Source: Rhea pennata (lineage: Eukaryota > Chordata > Aves > Rheiformes > Rheidae). From it: a DNA stretch of 64,000 bases. A program made the position numbers and the translations under genes. The notes beneath the pieces are model-generated. The model did no database searches and was not told the DNA's origin. It saw only the letters and a program-made list of their open reading frames with translations. Numbering within the stretch: the first letter of the stretch is position 1; each line of letters begins with the position of its first letter. Positions 1-13,800 of the stretch are shown here, one piece after another. The DNA lies in NCBI RefSeq assembly GCF_028389875.1, contig NC_084673.1, forward strand, positions 16,653,501 to 16,717,500, read 5' to 3'.

Positions 1-1656
1 TAGGTCCAGGTCAGGGTCAGACTCATGGAGGCAGGACCAAGCACAGATGTAGCTGCTGCACAGCTACAATGCAGTGCATGTGGGGACCAGCAGTGAAGCT
101 CAGCTTAAAAGCAGTTCCCAAGAGCAAGGAACGGCAAGTGCTTTCTTCTACCTTTCTTCACAACAGCTGTTACCAGCAAAGACTCTGCCCTTGGACTCAG
201 GCAGCTACAGCCTCTAACTGCGCCAACATCAAAGGCGGGGAGAGGGGGGGAATTCTCTGTGCCCCGACACTCAGTTAACGCTTTCATGCAGGCCTTCATG
301 CTTCCTGGAGCATCAGTAGGGCTCAGACTGCAACTGGCTTTGAAAGTGGAAGTTGGCTACTTTAAATTTTGATTACCTTGCATTACACCCAGCTTTTGTG
401 CCAATTCCCAAGCCCAAACCTGTCTGTTACCACTGCAGAGAGAACAGTGAGAGTCAACTACCTTTTATCCGGCCAGCTGAGATATAAGCACTAGGGGAGC
501 CCTAGTAGTCCGTTTAGTTGAAAAGCAGAGCAGATCCACTCATGCTGAGCTCTCTGCTGGTTCAGTACAGACAAACTCAGAGTTAAACAGTGGTTATTAT
601 AAGCTGAGTGTCTGACAAGAGAGCTTAGCAGTAGAGCTTGTTTTGGTACACTCTATGGTTGGCTTCTTTGTAACTGTATAAAGTTATACAACACACTTGA
701 TAGTCCCAGGCTACACTAATATCAAAGATAGGTCACGAACCTGTATAAACAAGTCCTGGAAATTCTGACATTGGAAATGTTCAAACCTTTCCAGGAGACC
801 CTGACAACAGTGTTGTCCTGAGCCACTATCAGTGAAGACAGAAAGGTTTAGATCCAAGTTACCCATAGGGCATGGCTCTGAGGAAGGAGCTTATTAGTTT
901 ACAGCTCTGTGGCTCTTAGAGATCTTTCAGCTGATGTCCAAGAATCTCCAGCCACAATGGTTGTAAAGAAAAGGTATGATGTGTTAAATCACTGTTACCA
1001 CCATAACATCCACCTGGCAGAAAAGCTGATGTAGGAACTTGCCATCTGCTTCAAAAAGCAAAATCTCAGAAGCTGACAGCAAAGTTCAAATCACACTGTT
1101 TCTAACTGCACTGCTCCATAACTCAGATGAGAAAGGTGTGAATTACAGTTGAGGTTAGATTTGCAGGTTGCTACTGGATCTTTTCTTAGACCAGCTGAAG
1201 TATGTGGAAAAAACAGAACTTCTCAATCACATACATGTCTTCAGAAACTCAAAGACCCTAATTCCAAAAGCTTGTCTGTCTCTCAGACACAGCAGCAGAG
1301 CAGTTGGTCTCAAAGAAACTAGAACCTGAACATCTTGCTTTGTCTCTGCCCTCAGAGTGCCATGGGTACCACAAGCACTTCCTATTTTTAATGTGGCCTC
1401 TACCAGTGAATGACAAGGAAGGCAGGTGGCATATTCTGTTGCCTCCTCCTCAGAGATGAGCTCTCAGGAAAACATTTTCTTAGTAAGAGGGAATGCAGCC
1501 AAGGATCAGTGGCTAGTAGGAAAGATTTGGTATTCTCTGCACGAACAGAAGAATTAGCTATGTAAACGACAAGGGAAGTTAGCCCTCTGGAATCTGCAGA
1601 CCAGGCTATGCTTAACCCTGTAGCTAAATAAGAAAACAACCTGCATTGTTCCATAC
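1..1656 (-). other. TMEM255A intron 8 (partial)
   Basis: Intronic DNA after the exon 8 donor. I looked on the minus strand for the family's Pro/Tyr-rich C-terminus and did not see it, so the last exon lies outside. Nothing else is recognisable here. Confidence 0.7.
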
Positions 1657-1800
1657 CTGAAAGTCGTATGCGGAATAAGGAGGCAGATGAGGAGTGCTGT
1701 GGTAGTAGGTGTTGTAAGATGTCACCTGTGGCCTTGAATAGTAAGATACTGAAGGATGTGCATTTTCAACCGTACAGTTCAGTGTAGGAAGGGAGGGAGT
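1657..1800 (-). CDS. TMEM255A: TMEM255A coding exon 8 (Pro/Tyr-rich tail, penultimate)
   Basis: A 144-nt exon, phase 0 at both ends, residues 224-271. It encodes the cytoplasmic tail with [15 protein letters not shown] and [10 protein letters not shown], aligned with the mammalian tail. The acceptor is TTTTGACAG and the donor GTATGG. No further coding exon is visible between here and position 1. Confidence 0.93.
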
Positions 1801-4800
1801 CTGTCAAAACAAAAAGAGAATCTGAGCTTGCTAAACAGGACCTCTTCAGAGTCACAGAAAACTGACAGCTGAATGAAAGCAGAAATGATTTAAAGGAGCA
1901 GTGTGTTTCTTTAGGGCCCAATTCTGCGGAATTAACAACGGGCAATCCAGTCTCCCCTTAGGCAGCAGGCAAGTCCTGAGGTCATTTATTCTTTAGCCAT
2001 CCGTTGTTCCCTTTTAGACTCTCCAGAACAAGCCTGGCAATAGCCCACTGCATGCTAGTACTGAAACAAAATGACTGTTTATAGAGTGAATTTTCAAAAA
2101 TAGCAGAAGGAAACAATTGATTTTGATTACTCTGTTATTTACTGAATTTTGAGATCAGCATATTTCAACTCCTTTTGAACACAGACACTTCTGTCCACCT
2201 TTTTGCAGTTTCACAGGCTATCTGGTGTGGACCAAATCTCAAAGAACACAATGTACTGCTGGGAACATGTCTCCTATTTTGTTTGGGAAGATTTTGGGAG
2301 GTTTGAAAAAAAAGGTAGAAAAGTTCAGAATTATGAAATAAGGCACATTTGCCAAAGAGTCCAGATTTTATTTGTAAGAAAAATATATTATCAGGACAAC
2401 AAATGTCCTTTTCTGGGCATCTTATTATTCCAAATGAGTCAAAGGGAACTGACTGGAAACCCAAAATTTGTCTATTGAATACTCAATTTTCCCCTGGATT
2501 TGTCCTCTGCTGAACAAAAACGTATGGAAGGTAACAGACAGTCTGGCTGAGTGAGAGTATTTCAAAACTCATGTTGTCAGTACAGCATTTCTTTCATCAT
2601 CTGAAGCTCGAAATCACTTATCTGGTTTCAGCCCCAGTTCAATTCCTCAGATTTTGCACCATGAGGAAACTAGATGGAGAGTTTCAGCCAAACAGGGCTG
2701 TTTAAGAATACTGTAAAACTCAGAACTCTACCACTGCCATAAAATCATCAACTCATGAGCACCCACCACTGCCAGTCATTTTCTTTCAAAAGGTCAATGC
2801 CATGAAAAGGAAGATCATTTTTTAAGAAACAGCTCATTTTTAATCCTGGCATTGCCAACACCTCTGAGAAAATTCCTTTTGAAAATGCAATTTCCCATTT
2901 CTATTCATCTTTCCTAACTGTGTTCAAGTGCTGACATCAGATCAGAAAACTGACTCATCTTCACTTTCTCCTTACAGTTACTTCATGTCCTTCTTCCTGG
3001 CCTGATTGCAGTGATGCATAAATGATTTACTTTGAAATACCAAAAGCTGTTTTCATGAGTCCTCTTTAAAAAAAACAAAAACAAAAAACAAAAAACAACT
3101 AATTTGCCTATTTTGTTTCCTTTAATGTACAGAGAAACTGGTACCATCTTACCATGTCTTTAAAGCCTCCAAGTATCGCTGCTGTAATGATCCCTAGAAA
3201 TAGCCCCACTATGTTCAAAATTGTTGCGGACCAAAGCAAGTGGTAAAGGTGGATGATGTCCTGGCAGCTGCTGACATCAATATATTCATAGTAGCCTCCA
3301 GAGATCTCTACTCTGCTGGATTTGGAAACAGTAACAGTAAAAAAAAATGCATCACGCAGTAACATCTAAGCAATTGCACTGGACAGTAAAATGCATTCTG
3401 TAATTTAGTGATAGCCTGGGCCTAGCTTCTGAGAAAAAGGGATTAGATCCTACTAGATTACATCCTTGAGGCATCTGAGATCTCCTTGCATGACTGTGGT
3501 AGAAGAGCTTGATCTGCAAAACAAACTAGTCCTGCAAGCCCTCCAAATGCCAAAATGCTCTTGAGTCTGCATCTGCCTTATTTCTATTATCTGAAATCTC
3601 CTTAGAGCCAGGCCTTCATCCTAGAGGCTTCCTAGGTGTTTAACAAATCAGTCCGGGAATTATCCAGGGAAACCAGTCCATGTCCAGAGAAACAGCAGCT
3701 GTCCCTTAGGGGCACAACACTGGCAGCTTCTTACAGTGACATCAGCAGCCGAGTGCGACAAGAGTACAGGAAAGCACAGCTGGTCTTCTGGTGCAGCAGG
3801 ACATGGCCACGAAACACGGCCTTCTTGGCCCTCCGTGCTCCCAGTATTCACCCTTTGCAACTCTATAACGGCATGGACTGCAGGACCTTTGGGACCCTGG
3901 TAGAGGTTCCTCTGCTCACACTTTTAAACTTTTCCATATGAAGAAAAGAGACAGAGAAACTCAGCTGAATCATATTTAGAAATGAATCATTATTCTGGAA
4001 TAGGGAGAGTAGCTCTTGCCAATATGTGGGCCAGAGTCTTAAAAGCTGGATTCTTCACTAATGACTTCTCTCTGATTGCCACTTGGGGAAACAGGCTGGC
4101 TTTTAGTGTAATATATCAGATGTAGTGGACTACAGCAAATACACCTTCAGAAAACATACATCTCAGGAACAAACAATTCTAAGGGCTTACGAATGACTTA
4201 TCTCTCAGCTCACATTTGGAGTGAGGCTCAAACCACACAAGACCTTTGAGAAAACTGAGAACAATTGGCTCATATTTAAGGTCAAGAAGTAGGAGCCTGG
4301 AAACCAAGAGATCCAGGCTCAGCTCCCCAGCAGACTCCCTGAAAGGCCTGCAGGAACCTGCATCGTTTCACAAGAGCCATTTTCCTTTCGTCATTACTAA
4401 ATTTCAGGTTTTTTTTTCTTTCTTTTTTTTTTTTGTATCATTTGTGTAGCACCAGGTAAAATTAAGATTATAACAACTGATGTAAGAGAGGAGAAAGTGA
4501 GAGGCAGAACCATGAACCAACCTGATTAACAAAAGAGGATCAATATGGAACAGTTACAAGTATTTCCACTCCTGTCACTCCTGTAACTTCTCTGTGCATT
4601 ACTCCCTTCACATAGTAAACAGGAATGTGTTCTGTAAACTGTCCAAGGTACCTATGAGCTTTACCTCTCTGTAGTGGTTAGCACAGAAATAAAGTCCTAC
4701 AGGCCAGAAACCATGGATTGCTCTTCTCAGTGCAGCAAACTATCCTGCCCCAGCAGCATTCTTTGATCTAGCCTCCACCACAGTCAGTGGTGGGGCCAGT

Positions 4801-7800
4801 CAAACCAAGTGCTATCAGAGATATTAAGGCTTAAGCAGCTCTAGGCAAAAGACAACACTAAGAAAATCAATTTACTAATTGGCTGCTGACACACATTAGA
4901 ACCTCCAAATGACATGCTGCAGTGCATGCTCCAAGCTCAGTTAGCTTAGGCACATCAGGCAGATTCAATGATAGTGTGATCACCATGCTGTGGTGTTCTA
5001 CTGGTAATGACCCTCCTGACACCTCTGCAAAGCACTGGTGCACTTTTCACCCTTTTGTGACCATGAAAGACGTTGATGGGGCAGAGAGGAAACTGATTAT
5101 GAACACGCAGGTCATAATAATAAGTATCAATATGTATCAAGTACAGTAAGTAGTAGCCTGGGGACCTTCCTTCCTGCTACCAGAGGTGGGGGACGATACA
5201 GTGATGTAGATGAGGAAGAGTATCCCAGTTTTTATACCTTCAATCTTCTGAAACAAAATAAACCTCAATGAAATAGTGGTGCCAACAGAGAAGGAAAGTG
5301 TTAGAACAAGGGACTCTCAGCAGGGGAAAAGCTGGGGAAAACAACAAGAATAGAAGTACCAGGAACTCCTGCCCTCTTCACCCTTCCAGCTAGGCTGGCC
5401 TGTAGCATGCTCACATGCAGCTGGAGTGAATTCAGTGTACTTCATAGACCCCTTTACTCTTACTTTCTCACGCTTTGACTGGGAGTCTTGCAGCAAGCAA
5501 CCACAATGTAAATCCTCTTCCTACAACAGCTGTTATTAATAAATACTTTGTTTGGGCCTTATCCTGTCCATTCAAACATCTGCAAACCAGCATGACCACT
5601 GCTTGCTCTTCCCATGGCTAGGAATGGTATTTTCAGCTTACTCACTTTCCACAGTTGTACAGGTCACAACAGAAGCAGGTGTTGGTTTTTATTTTGGGTG
5701 TGCAGGGTGCACGGCGTTGTGGGTGACAGATTGCCTGTGTGAATTCAGAAGAAACACATAGGGAATACACATGAGGATACAACCACCACACAGTTTCTGC
5801 TGCTATTTGGCCTGCTCGATGTATAGATTTTGCACTGGTATCAAGACTAGCCCCAGGCAGATTTTTCTTTCCTTACCTGGCAATATAGCTCCTATGAAGT
5901 ACACATTTACATAGGAATAAAGACACTTTTTCCCACCCTTCCTCCCACCATGGAGAAGATGCAAATAAGCATGTACTTGCATAGGAAGGGGGTTGTGCAA
6001 CTTTTACAAACAGACCAGATCTAGGATGATGCTACCTGAGAGAAAAATTCCCATGTTGGCAAACAGCTGAAGTAAAGAGATCAGTTGTCTGCCTGTGGGT
6101 AGTACTGCTCAGGTATACGTGGGAGGGCCCAAAAGAGAACGGACCCCACCCATGTCATTGGACAGTACTTATTTTGCACCTCAAACAGACATTTTAATTT
6201 GAAATATAGTGGTTATTCAAAACCTGAGAGAAAAATCTCAGAGGAACTCCCAGAACAGAGCAAAGACGGTCAAAGATGTCCACAGATGCATTATCACTAC
6301 CTGTCAGGAATGGCTGCCCCTGCCTGTCTTCTTTAGGGAAGCCATTAAGACAGCAGAGGTGTGGATGAAGATGCATGCTCTTTATACACTTAGAAATTAC
6401 TGTTGTCTGGACTCTCAATTCACCATCCTGCTGCTCTTGTAATGTATGGATTGCTGAAGATCTATATAAATTGGTGCATTTTCCCCTCTCCCATCGCCTC
6501 CTCTCTACCAGCTCCTTCATTAGGATGGTTGTGCCAAATATGGAGCAAGACCCACACTGACTTTCCTAGCACTCCCTCCCTCCCAGGCCCTGCTTCCCAC
6601 CATCTCCTTGATCCGCAGAACTTTGGGGAACTACAGCAACAGCCCAGCAGCTGGTTTCTCCACCAGCAACACAAAGCCAGGCTCTTCAAGGAGACAGAGT
6701 AGTAAAACCTGCTCTTACCTCCGGTGGGGTTGTACTCTTGGAATAATACTGACATCGTCCTGCGTAGAGCGGCCTCAGGTCCTGCCAAAGAAGAAGTACC
6801 AGACTTAGCGTTGCATTATGATCAAAACCAGAAAGGGCAACCATGCTGCCAGCCAGTCCGTCTAACGGAGATGGGTCAGAGTCAGAAGCGCCCTGCTCTC
6901 ACACCAGCACCTGAATGCAGTGACTTTTCAGTAACCTGGCAGCCCCTTCCTTCCCCCCCCAGCCTCAGATAATTTTTAACTCTGGTCTTTTGAGACACAT
7001 GTTTACTGAAGTTAACATGGGAGGAACAGGCTGGCCTCCTTTGGGTGACAGCAGCTACCCTGAACTGATTTATCCTTTCCTCATTCCCCGGGCACATCCC
7101 AGAGCTGGCCAACATGTTCCTGGGGGTCCTTTATGCTGACTCATAACAACCTGTCATTAAATTGTTGGTAAATTTGTCTTTCTGGGCTCTTGAGGAAATT
7201 ATGGGAAATCTCTGGGAGATTATCAATAGTTCAGCCTGCAAAACAACGTGCATTAAAATCTCACTTAGGGGAAACGTGTACCCCAGGCCAAAACCTCAGA
7301 GAAAGCAACACTAAATTTGTATCAGCATCAGCAAGGACAGTGGTAGCTGCCCTTGTCCTAGGCACACTGGTTAATGCATCATGGGGACAAACCCTTGCTC
7401 AAGGCCCTTCCTGTGAGCTGTGAGACTTGCTCTGTGGGTGCCTGATCCAAAACTTACGGTGGCAAGCCACAGCAGCAGCAGGCAAAAGGGAACACTATGT
7501 GCTGGTGTGGCAGGAGCACATCTCGAGTGAGATGACATTCTTGGACGGTTAGGAGGTGAAGCGAGGCCAAATTCTGTTCGTTAAGCAAGAGGCAGAAACC
7601 AGAGCCCTTGTCATTCCAACTGCACAGCTCTCGCTGCTGCAGACACACAAACATCCCTGCGGCTGGCAGGGAGGAAGTGCCAATTCATGCCGATACCCAG
7701 CCCATGAGGTCAGCATCTAAAATCACAGAGCAAGTCTGCAGAGCTCATACTCATGGCCAGGATCAGCCAGGAGTCAAAAAAAGTTTCCCATTTTTATCAA

Positions 7801-10800
7801 AGCTAATGTTTCACATGTCCTTGAAATGGGGGACAGAAATGGCCAAGACCTGCTCATCACACCCAGACAGATGGCGACCTACCACGCAGCTGAGCAGAGC
7901 TACCCTTTCCCCTGTCAGCAAATTCTGCCTTCAAGTCCATCCTTCTACCATTTGGACACTCAGAGGCAAGAAAGAGGAGTCTCTTTTACTCAGAAGAATA
8001 AAGAGCTAGCTGACATATGGAAGGGGTAACTGACTTTTCAAAATTCCTTTCCATTCTGACTATAAATAAACCTCAAATCTATTTTTTAATACCATTTCAC
8101 TAAAAATTCATAAAACAATAGAAACCAAACAGCAGAAATGTGGAGGAAAAAAAAAATGTTTGCAGTTACACATTTCAATTTAAAACTTGAAATGGAATTA
8201 TGATTTTTTTTATTTTTATATTAACAGTCTGAGGTTTTTGCATGTCACTGTTCTCGTCATCAAAGCAGTAGTTTTTTGGGTTTTTTAAGTCATTGAATGG
8301 AAACTCGGAACTGACTGAAAGTGTTACTCTACTACAACATACAGTGGTTCAATTAGCATTAAGAACCACTTCTACCAAAAATAAGATGAATGTTTGTTTG
8401 TACACTGTCATTTTGCAATACTCATAAATCACAGTATATGTTGCAGTTTTGAGATTTACTAACATAAAACATACACAAAAATACTGTGTGTAACAAAGGG
8501 TTAACATCTTAATGCTTAATTGCTTATTTAAAAATCTTTCTGTAAAGCTGATACATTGCTCTAAAGTTTTTGATTTATAACCGCATTCAGCATATGACAT
8601 ATATTTGTAAACTGTAATGTGGTCTGATGTAGAATGCAGACACAATGCTTGTCTTCCTCGAGTAAAAGTATTGCAGGACCCTTGTTCTCCTGGGAGCACT
8701 TACTATGTGCCTGGCAGCAAAGACTCCATCTACTATGGCACAGCAGAAAGCAGCAATGACGCCAAAGCTGATGAAGACAATCGATGCAACGAGCTGAGAA
8801 AGGAAAACAAAGCAAAGTATCATCTGCCTCTCCACAACCAAGTGTTTCATGCCCTTTCCACAAGGATTTATAAACCACAGTCAATAAGCCCTCAAGCAAT
8901 CAATGGCCCAAATGTTTGCCCAGGCTGCACAGACTTGTCTCATTGACATCAATGGGATCTGTGTCTCAAAGGAAAGTCTGTCCTTAAGTGGAGGTAGAGG
9001 CATTGCAGCAGAAGTAGCAGCATCTTGCCAGACAGGATCTCTGGAGAACTGATTCTGTAACATAAATTTACTTATGATTCCCAGGTGCTAACCTTAGGCC
9101 GTGGATATACCTCCTCTCCCGGCTGCTGCTGTGCTTAACTCTTCCCTGAAAAGGAGGATTTTTCTCTTCTCCCTCCACTTCAAAGAGCTGCCACGAGAGC
9201 TGCTCACTATCTCAGCCCACGAGCCACACTAGCTTCTGCTGAAGCCAGCAAGGGCCACAAAACCTCAGGGACTGTTAGGGCTGAGCTCTAGCACAACGAT
9301 GGATTAAGGGCAGGAACTTCTTCAGCTGGCAGGGAAAGAGGTGAGCGCACAGCCGTCATACCATAAGAGGGGTTTGCCTCAACAGCCAAACATGAATTTA
9401 TAGAGCTGGCTCTCATGTTTTATTCCCATGACAAGCAGACTAAAATATGTTCTCTCTCTCTCGTGCCCTTCCTCATCTATAGGTCATGCTGTACGAACAC
9501 AGGACCTTGTTGCATGGGAACCCCTGTGGTGGGACTGGACATTCAGGAAAGAATGCTTTTATGCAGCTGTATGCACAGAAACGTAAGCCAGCCTACACCC
9601 TCGCTGCAGCCCAGCTAGGCTCCTCTGTGCTGCTTAACTACAGCCAGGCCCTGAAGGGTTGCTGCAGGGACAGACCACAGGGCTTACCAACGCGGAGGGA
9701 CTGCAAGAACAGAGCTCTCTATCTTTAGCTCAAGCAGTAAATTCAGATGTGCCTGATCCTCCTTTGCTAGTCCCATCCTACCAGTTTGTAAAATTAGGGC
9801 TAAAGCATCCAAAAAAAAAAAAAAAAACAGGAGTACTCAATCTGCAACCCAGACATGCAAAATGAGAAGAAATGAGAAGCCTCTACTCCCACTTCCCTGC
9901 TCTAAACACCCCACCACCACCACGTAAGCAGCAGCCTTCAGTTGGAGGAACCACATATGAATGCTGATGTGACCTCTCCTTGCTCCTGCGCTGCAGCTCA
10001 GCCTCTGCCAAAACACTTCAGACCACCTCTCTTCACGCGCAGAGCTCAGTGCCCATCACCACCCTGCCAAAACGTTGCCGAGGGTATTAACAGGCTCGTG
10101 GAGGGAAGGTAAGTGTGGCATTCAAATGTGACTCACTTCCAGCGTCTGCGAGGCCTCCTTGGCATCAGCCACTGTGGTACTGCACCTTGTGCTAGGAATG
10201 AATGTCCTCTACAAAACATCGGTGTTATGTCCCGGGCGCTAAATATCAGGGGTTTGCCGGAACTGAACAGAAGGGAGACACTGAACAGGGAGACCAAAAA
10301 AAGGGGGTCACTGCGGGGCGACAGAATTACTTTGTCAGCAGCCAGCTTTTGCCTTTCAGACAATGCAGCCCCATAAACAGGTTCACAAGGACATGGCTTG
10401 GGAACAGCAGCATCTCCTTTAAAGGAGAAGCTTCCCCTTGAAAGCTTTAGTGAGTTTTCCCCCTGTGGTTTTTCACTCTAGTGATGCAGCCTTCAATTGC
10501 TGATCTCTGGCAGCTGTTAAAAATGGCTTCTCCACAAACAAAAAAAGTGATTTTTTTTTTTTTAAAAAAAAGGAGCTTCAAGCAATAGTAAAAAATAATA
10601 ATATAAACACCACACTAACAACTAGCCTGGCCAGCACTGACAGATACCTTGCATCTCCTGGTATGGGGCATATTTGTTACAGAAATCCAGGTGCTGAAGT
10701 TACGAGGCCACTCCAAAAATCTCATTTTCTTTCACTACACAAAGATCAAGTCCTCAGGAAGACAAACCAAAACCCTTGGCAAACACACGCCAGAAAGGAT

Positions 10801-13800
10801 CTAAATGCATTTTTAAAGTATCTCAGGATTTGAAGTTAACCACACCATTTTCACCCAAATCACCTTACATCATTATCTTCCTCCCCTTGCTGCGGGCCCC
10901 CTGGTCAGCTGTGCACTTGCAGGCAGTGGCTCAGCAAGCCCCTGCCTGTCAATATGATCCTGAAGAAAAACAGGATATTTCTCTATCTGAAACACCGTTT
11001 TTTTTTTTTTTTTTCCTACTGGCTGAAGTGGCTCACAAGGAGAACAGAAGATCCTCAAAGGCCCTAGAGAAGGCAGGGGTGAAGCAGGGGTTTCTTTTTC
11101 CCTCTCTGCAGATGATGTGAACCAGCCGCAGGAGGTTGTCTCATAGAGGCATGATCAACTACAGAAACTGAGGAAGCAGCACCGTGGGGAGCAAAAACCC
11201 AGGCTGGGGTCTGGACACATTTGTGTCCATCCTGCCCACATGAAAGCAGACCAAGAGCCAGAATTTGTCCATCTGCTGGACCAATATTACCAAATAACAG
11301 CTTGCACCATAACCAGTGCTTCCTTGATCTGGAAGAAAGCAGCAAGATGATGCAAATGGCTGCGGTGGAGAGATCCGCGAGCCAGCGAACAGGCAGCCAG
11401 CCACAGATCAAGGCGCTCAGGCTGCACCGCAGGGGACTCTGACGGCAGCAGAACAGGGAAGCGCCGCTCGGTTCGCTTTGATCACGCCGCCGAGACAGCT
11501 CCGCAGGCAGGGCGCGCACAAAGGCGAGGGCAGGCAGCTGTCACCCCTCTACTCCCAGGACGCAGCCCTGCTCCGGGGAGCCGCTGCCTGCGAGCGGAGT
11601 AATGAGCACGCCCCGCCAGATGCCTTGTTAGCCAAACTTGCAAGTGGAGCAGCCTGAGCAAGGCCAGCATCAAAACCCGTAAGGCAGGAGACTGGCAAAG
11701 GCAGGACCTGCAGCTGACTCGAGGTGCTACCACACATTTGAATGATACAAGATCAGAGAGGACAATTTAAGAGAAAAACGGAAGGTAATGAGGCAGAGAG
11801 GCGTGAGATGGAACAAGAGTGTAAGACAAGGAGAGGAGCCAAAGAAACTGAACAAAGGGGCTCAAACGAGCGCAAGGCAGAGGGGGAAGAGAGGGGAAAG
11901 GGGATGTTTCTGCATCCCACAGTCAGCACCCGAGGAACCAAGGGCAGCCCCTGCCAGCCTCCAGCAACATCCACGTACAGACCAGGCCAACTGGAGCAGC
12001 AGCAGTGGAGGTGCAGGAGGGCTCACCTGGGGCAATGGGAACAGCCCCCGTACAATCGCTCATTTCCATTAGCTTCAAAAAAGGAGAAAATAAAGCAGTT
12101 TTCTAGATGAAGCAAAGTATCCAAGACTTCCACTGCCCCACTGCAAATAAAAACTGCAGCAGCAGTTAGAGCAGACTGTAACATTAATCCGGTGAGCATA
12201 TAAACAAGTTACTGTCACTAGCAACAAGCTGCTATTGCAGAGTATCAGGTCCTGTGCTGGGAATCTGCTGTTTCTATTAGCTATCAACGCTAGCATTTCC
12301 TCCCCGCTCAGATCCATTTCATGCCCTTGTCTGGAATACAAATTGCACTATCAATTATAACAGTTGCACCAATCCACTGCCACAACCAGTGAAACCACAA
12401 AATGGGAGAAAGCACAGCTTCTTACAGTCTCTGCGCAAGGAATGGCTTTTATGGCCTCAGTTATTCTGTACAAATTTCGGCCTTCCTCTGTACTTCTTTG
12501 TCTTATACATGCTCGAAAAAGGGTCTTCTCCCTAAGTAGCATGACTCCTGGAGGTGGGAAGTGAGCTAAACACCAAGGATATACGCCAGGTTATCTGTTC
12601 TGTTTACCCCCCTGTAGACATGAGCTGAGGATATGATTGCATAAAAAGAAACAAAGTTAACGATGATATTTTCATAACGGCTTTACCTGCACTAGAATCT
12701 AAGGATCTGGTGTCAGAAATGGGTTTGCAAACTTTACATAAGCAAGATTTTCTCAATCTCGGAGGAAAAAAAAAAGCCTGAGAACCAATCAAACACTGAA
12801 AATTTACAAGACATTAAAGAAAATGAGAAGGCAAATTAAAACATACAAACACATGTTAAAAATCCCATATTTTTCAACTAATCTCATGATTTGTCAACCT
12901 GATTTTTGACTTGGAGTTGACAAAACTGTTGCTACAAGCACAAGTTCCTTTTAAAAGCCATGTTATACTAGCTATTTGTCTTAATGCATGTAATTCCCAC
13001 CAAAATCAGTTACTCAGCACAGAATTGAGACACAAAAAGACAAATTGGTTTGGATAACATAAGAACCATAAAACAGAAGTGTTCTGGTCAGAAGTTCCCT
13101 TTGGGCCACACTCCAGTAATACCTGGGCTGTGAAGCTGTTGGTAATTACTTTTCCATGGCAGGGATGACTGTTCCGAAGCCACGCAAAACGCTGACTTGT
13201 CATGTGAAAACTGCTGACCACGTAGCTCCCGTATAAATCACAACCGCCTGCAACGCCGGCACACAGTCTGGGTTGTGTCTGCGCGGGCAGCCAGCGTCTC
13301 TGGAGGAACAAACTCCGCTGAAAACTTTCCCTGGCTTTGACAAATGGGAAGTGCAGACGCATGGCGTGAAAGCCAATACACTGGGGTGGGGAAAGGAGAG
13401 AGGTCTATTTCTGTCAGCAGACAGGAGAGAATTAAGAGGCGGCAGTTCAGGTTATTTCACACTTTAGCCAAACGGGCTCAGTTGATTCCTCAGCCAGGTT
13501 ATGGGGAAAACGTGCATGAGAGCACAGCTGCACAAGTTGCATCTAGCTCCTCCTGCCATCACTAAGGGGTGACTGAGTAACAAGCAACATCCATTTACCG
13601 AACTAGTGCACTGGGAAGCTCACAGGAATTAAAAGAGAATTCTGTACTGCCAGTGGTATTATAGAAACATGTAATGGAGAAAAAAATGCCACTGCAAAAC
13701 TGAGTGCTCCTGGGTAAGAAGGAGACAAGAATAAAGTGAGGAGACAGTCAGCGATGGCTATTCGATGCCCTCTCTGCTGTCAGTGCAGAGACACGCTAGC

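Noticed and set aside
3108-3365. TMEM255A exon 7 as a single 85-codon gene
   Set aside because: The frame runs through clear splice sites; only 3153-3315 is coding.
4285-4380. Possible MIR fragment in TMEM255A intron 6
   Set aside because: Only short scattered matches to the consensus; not enough to call.
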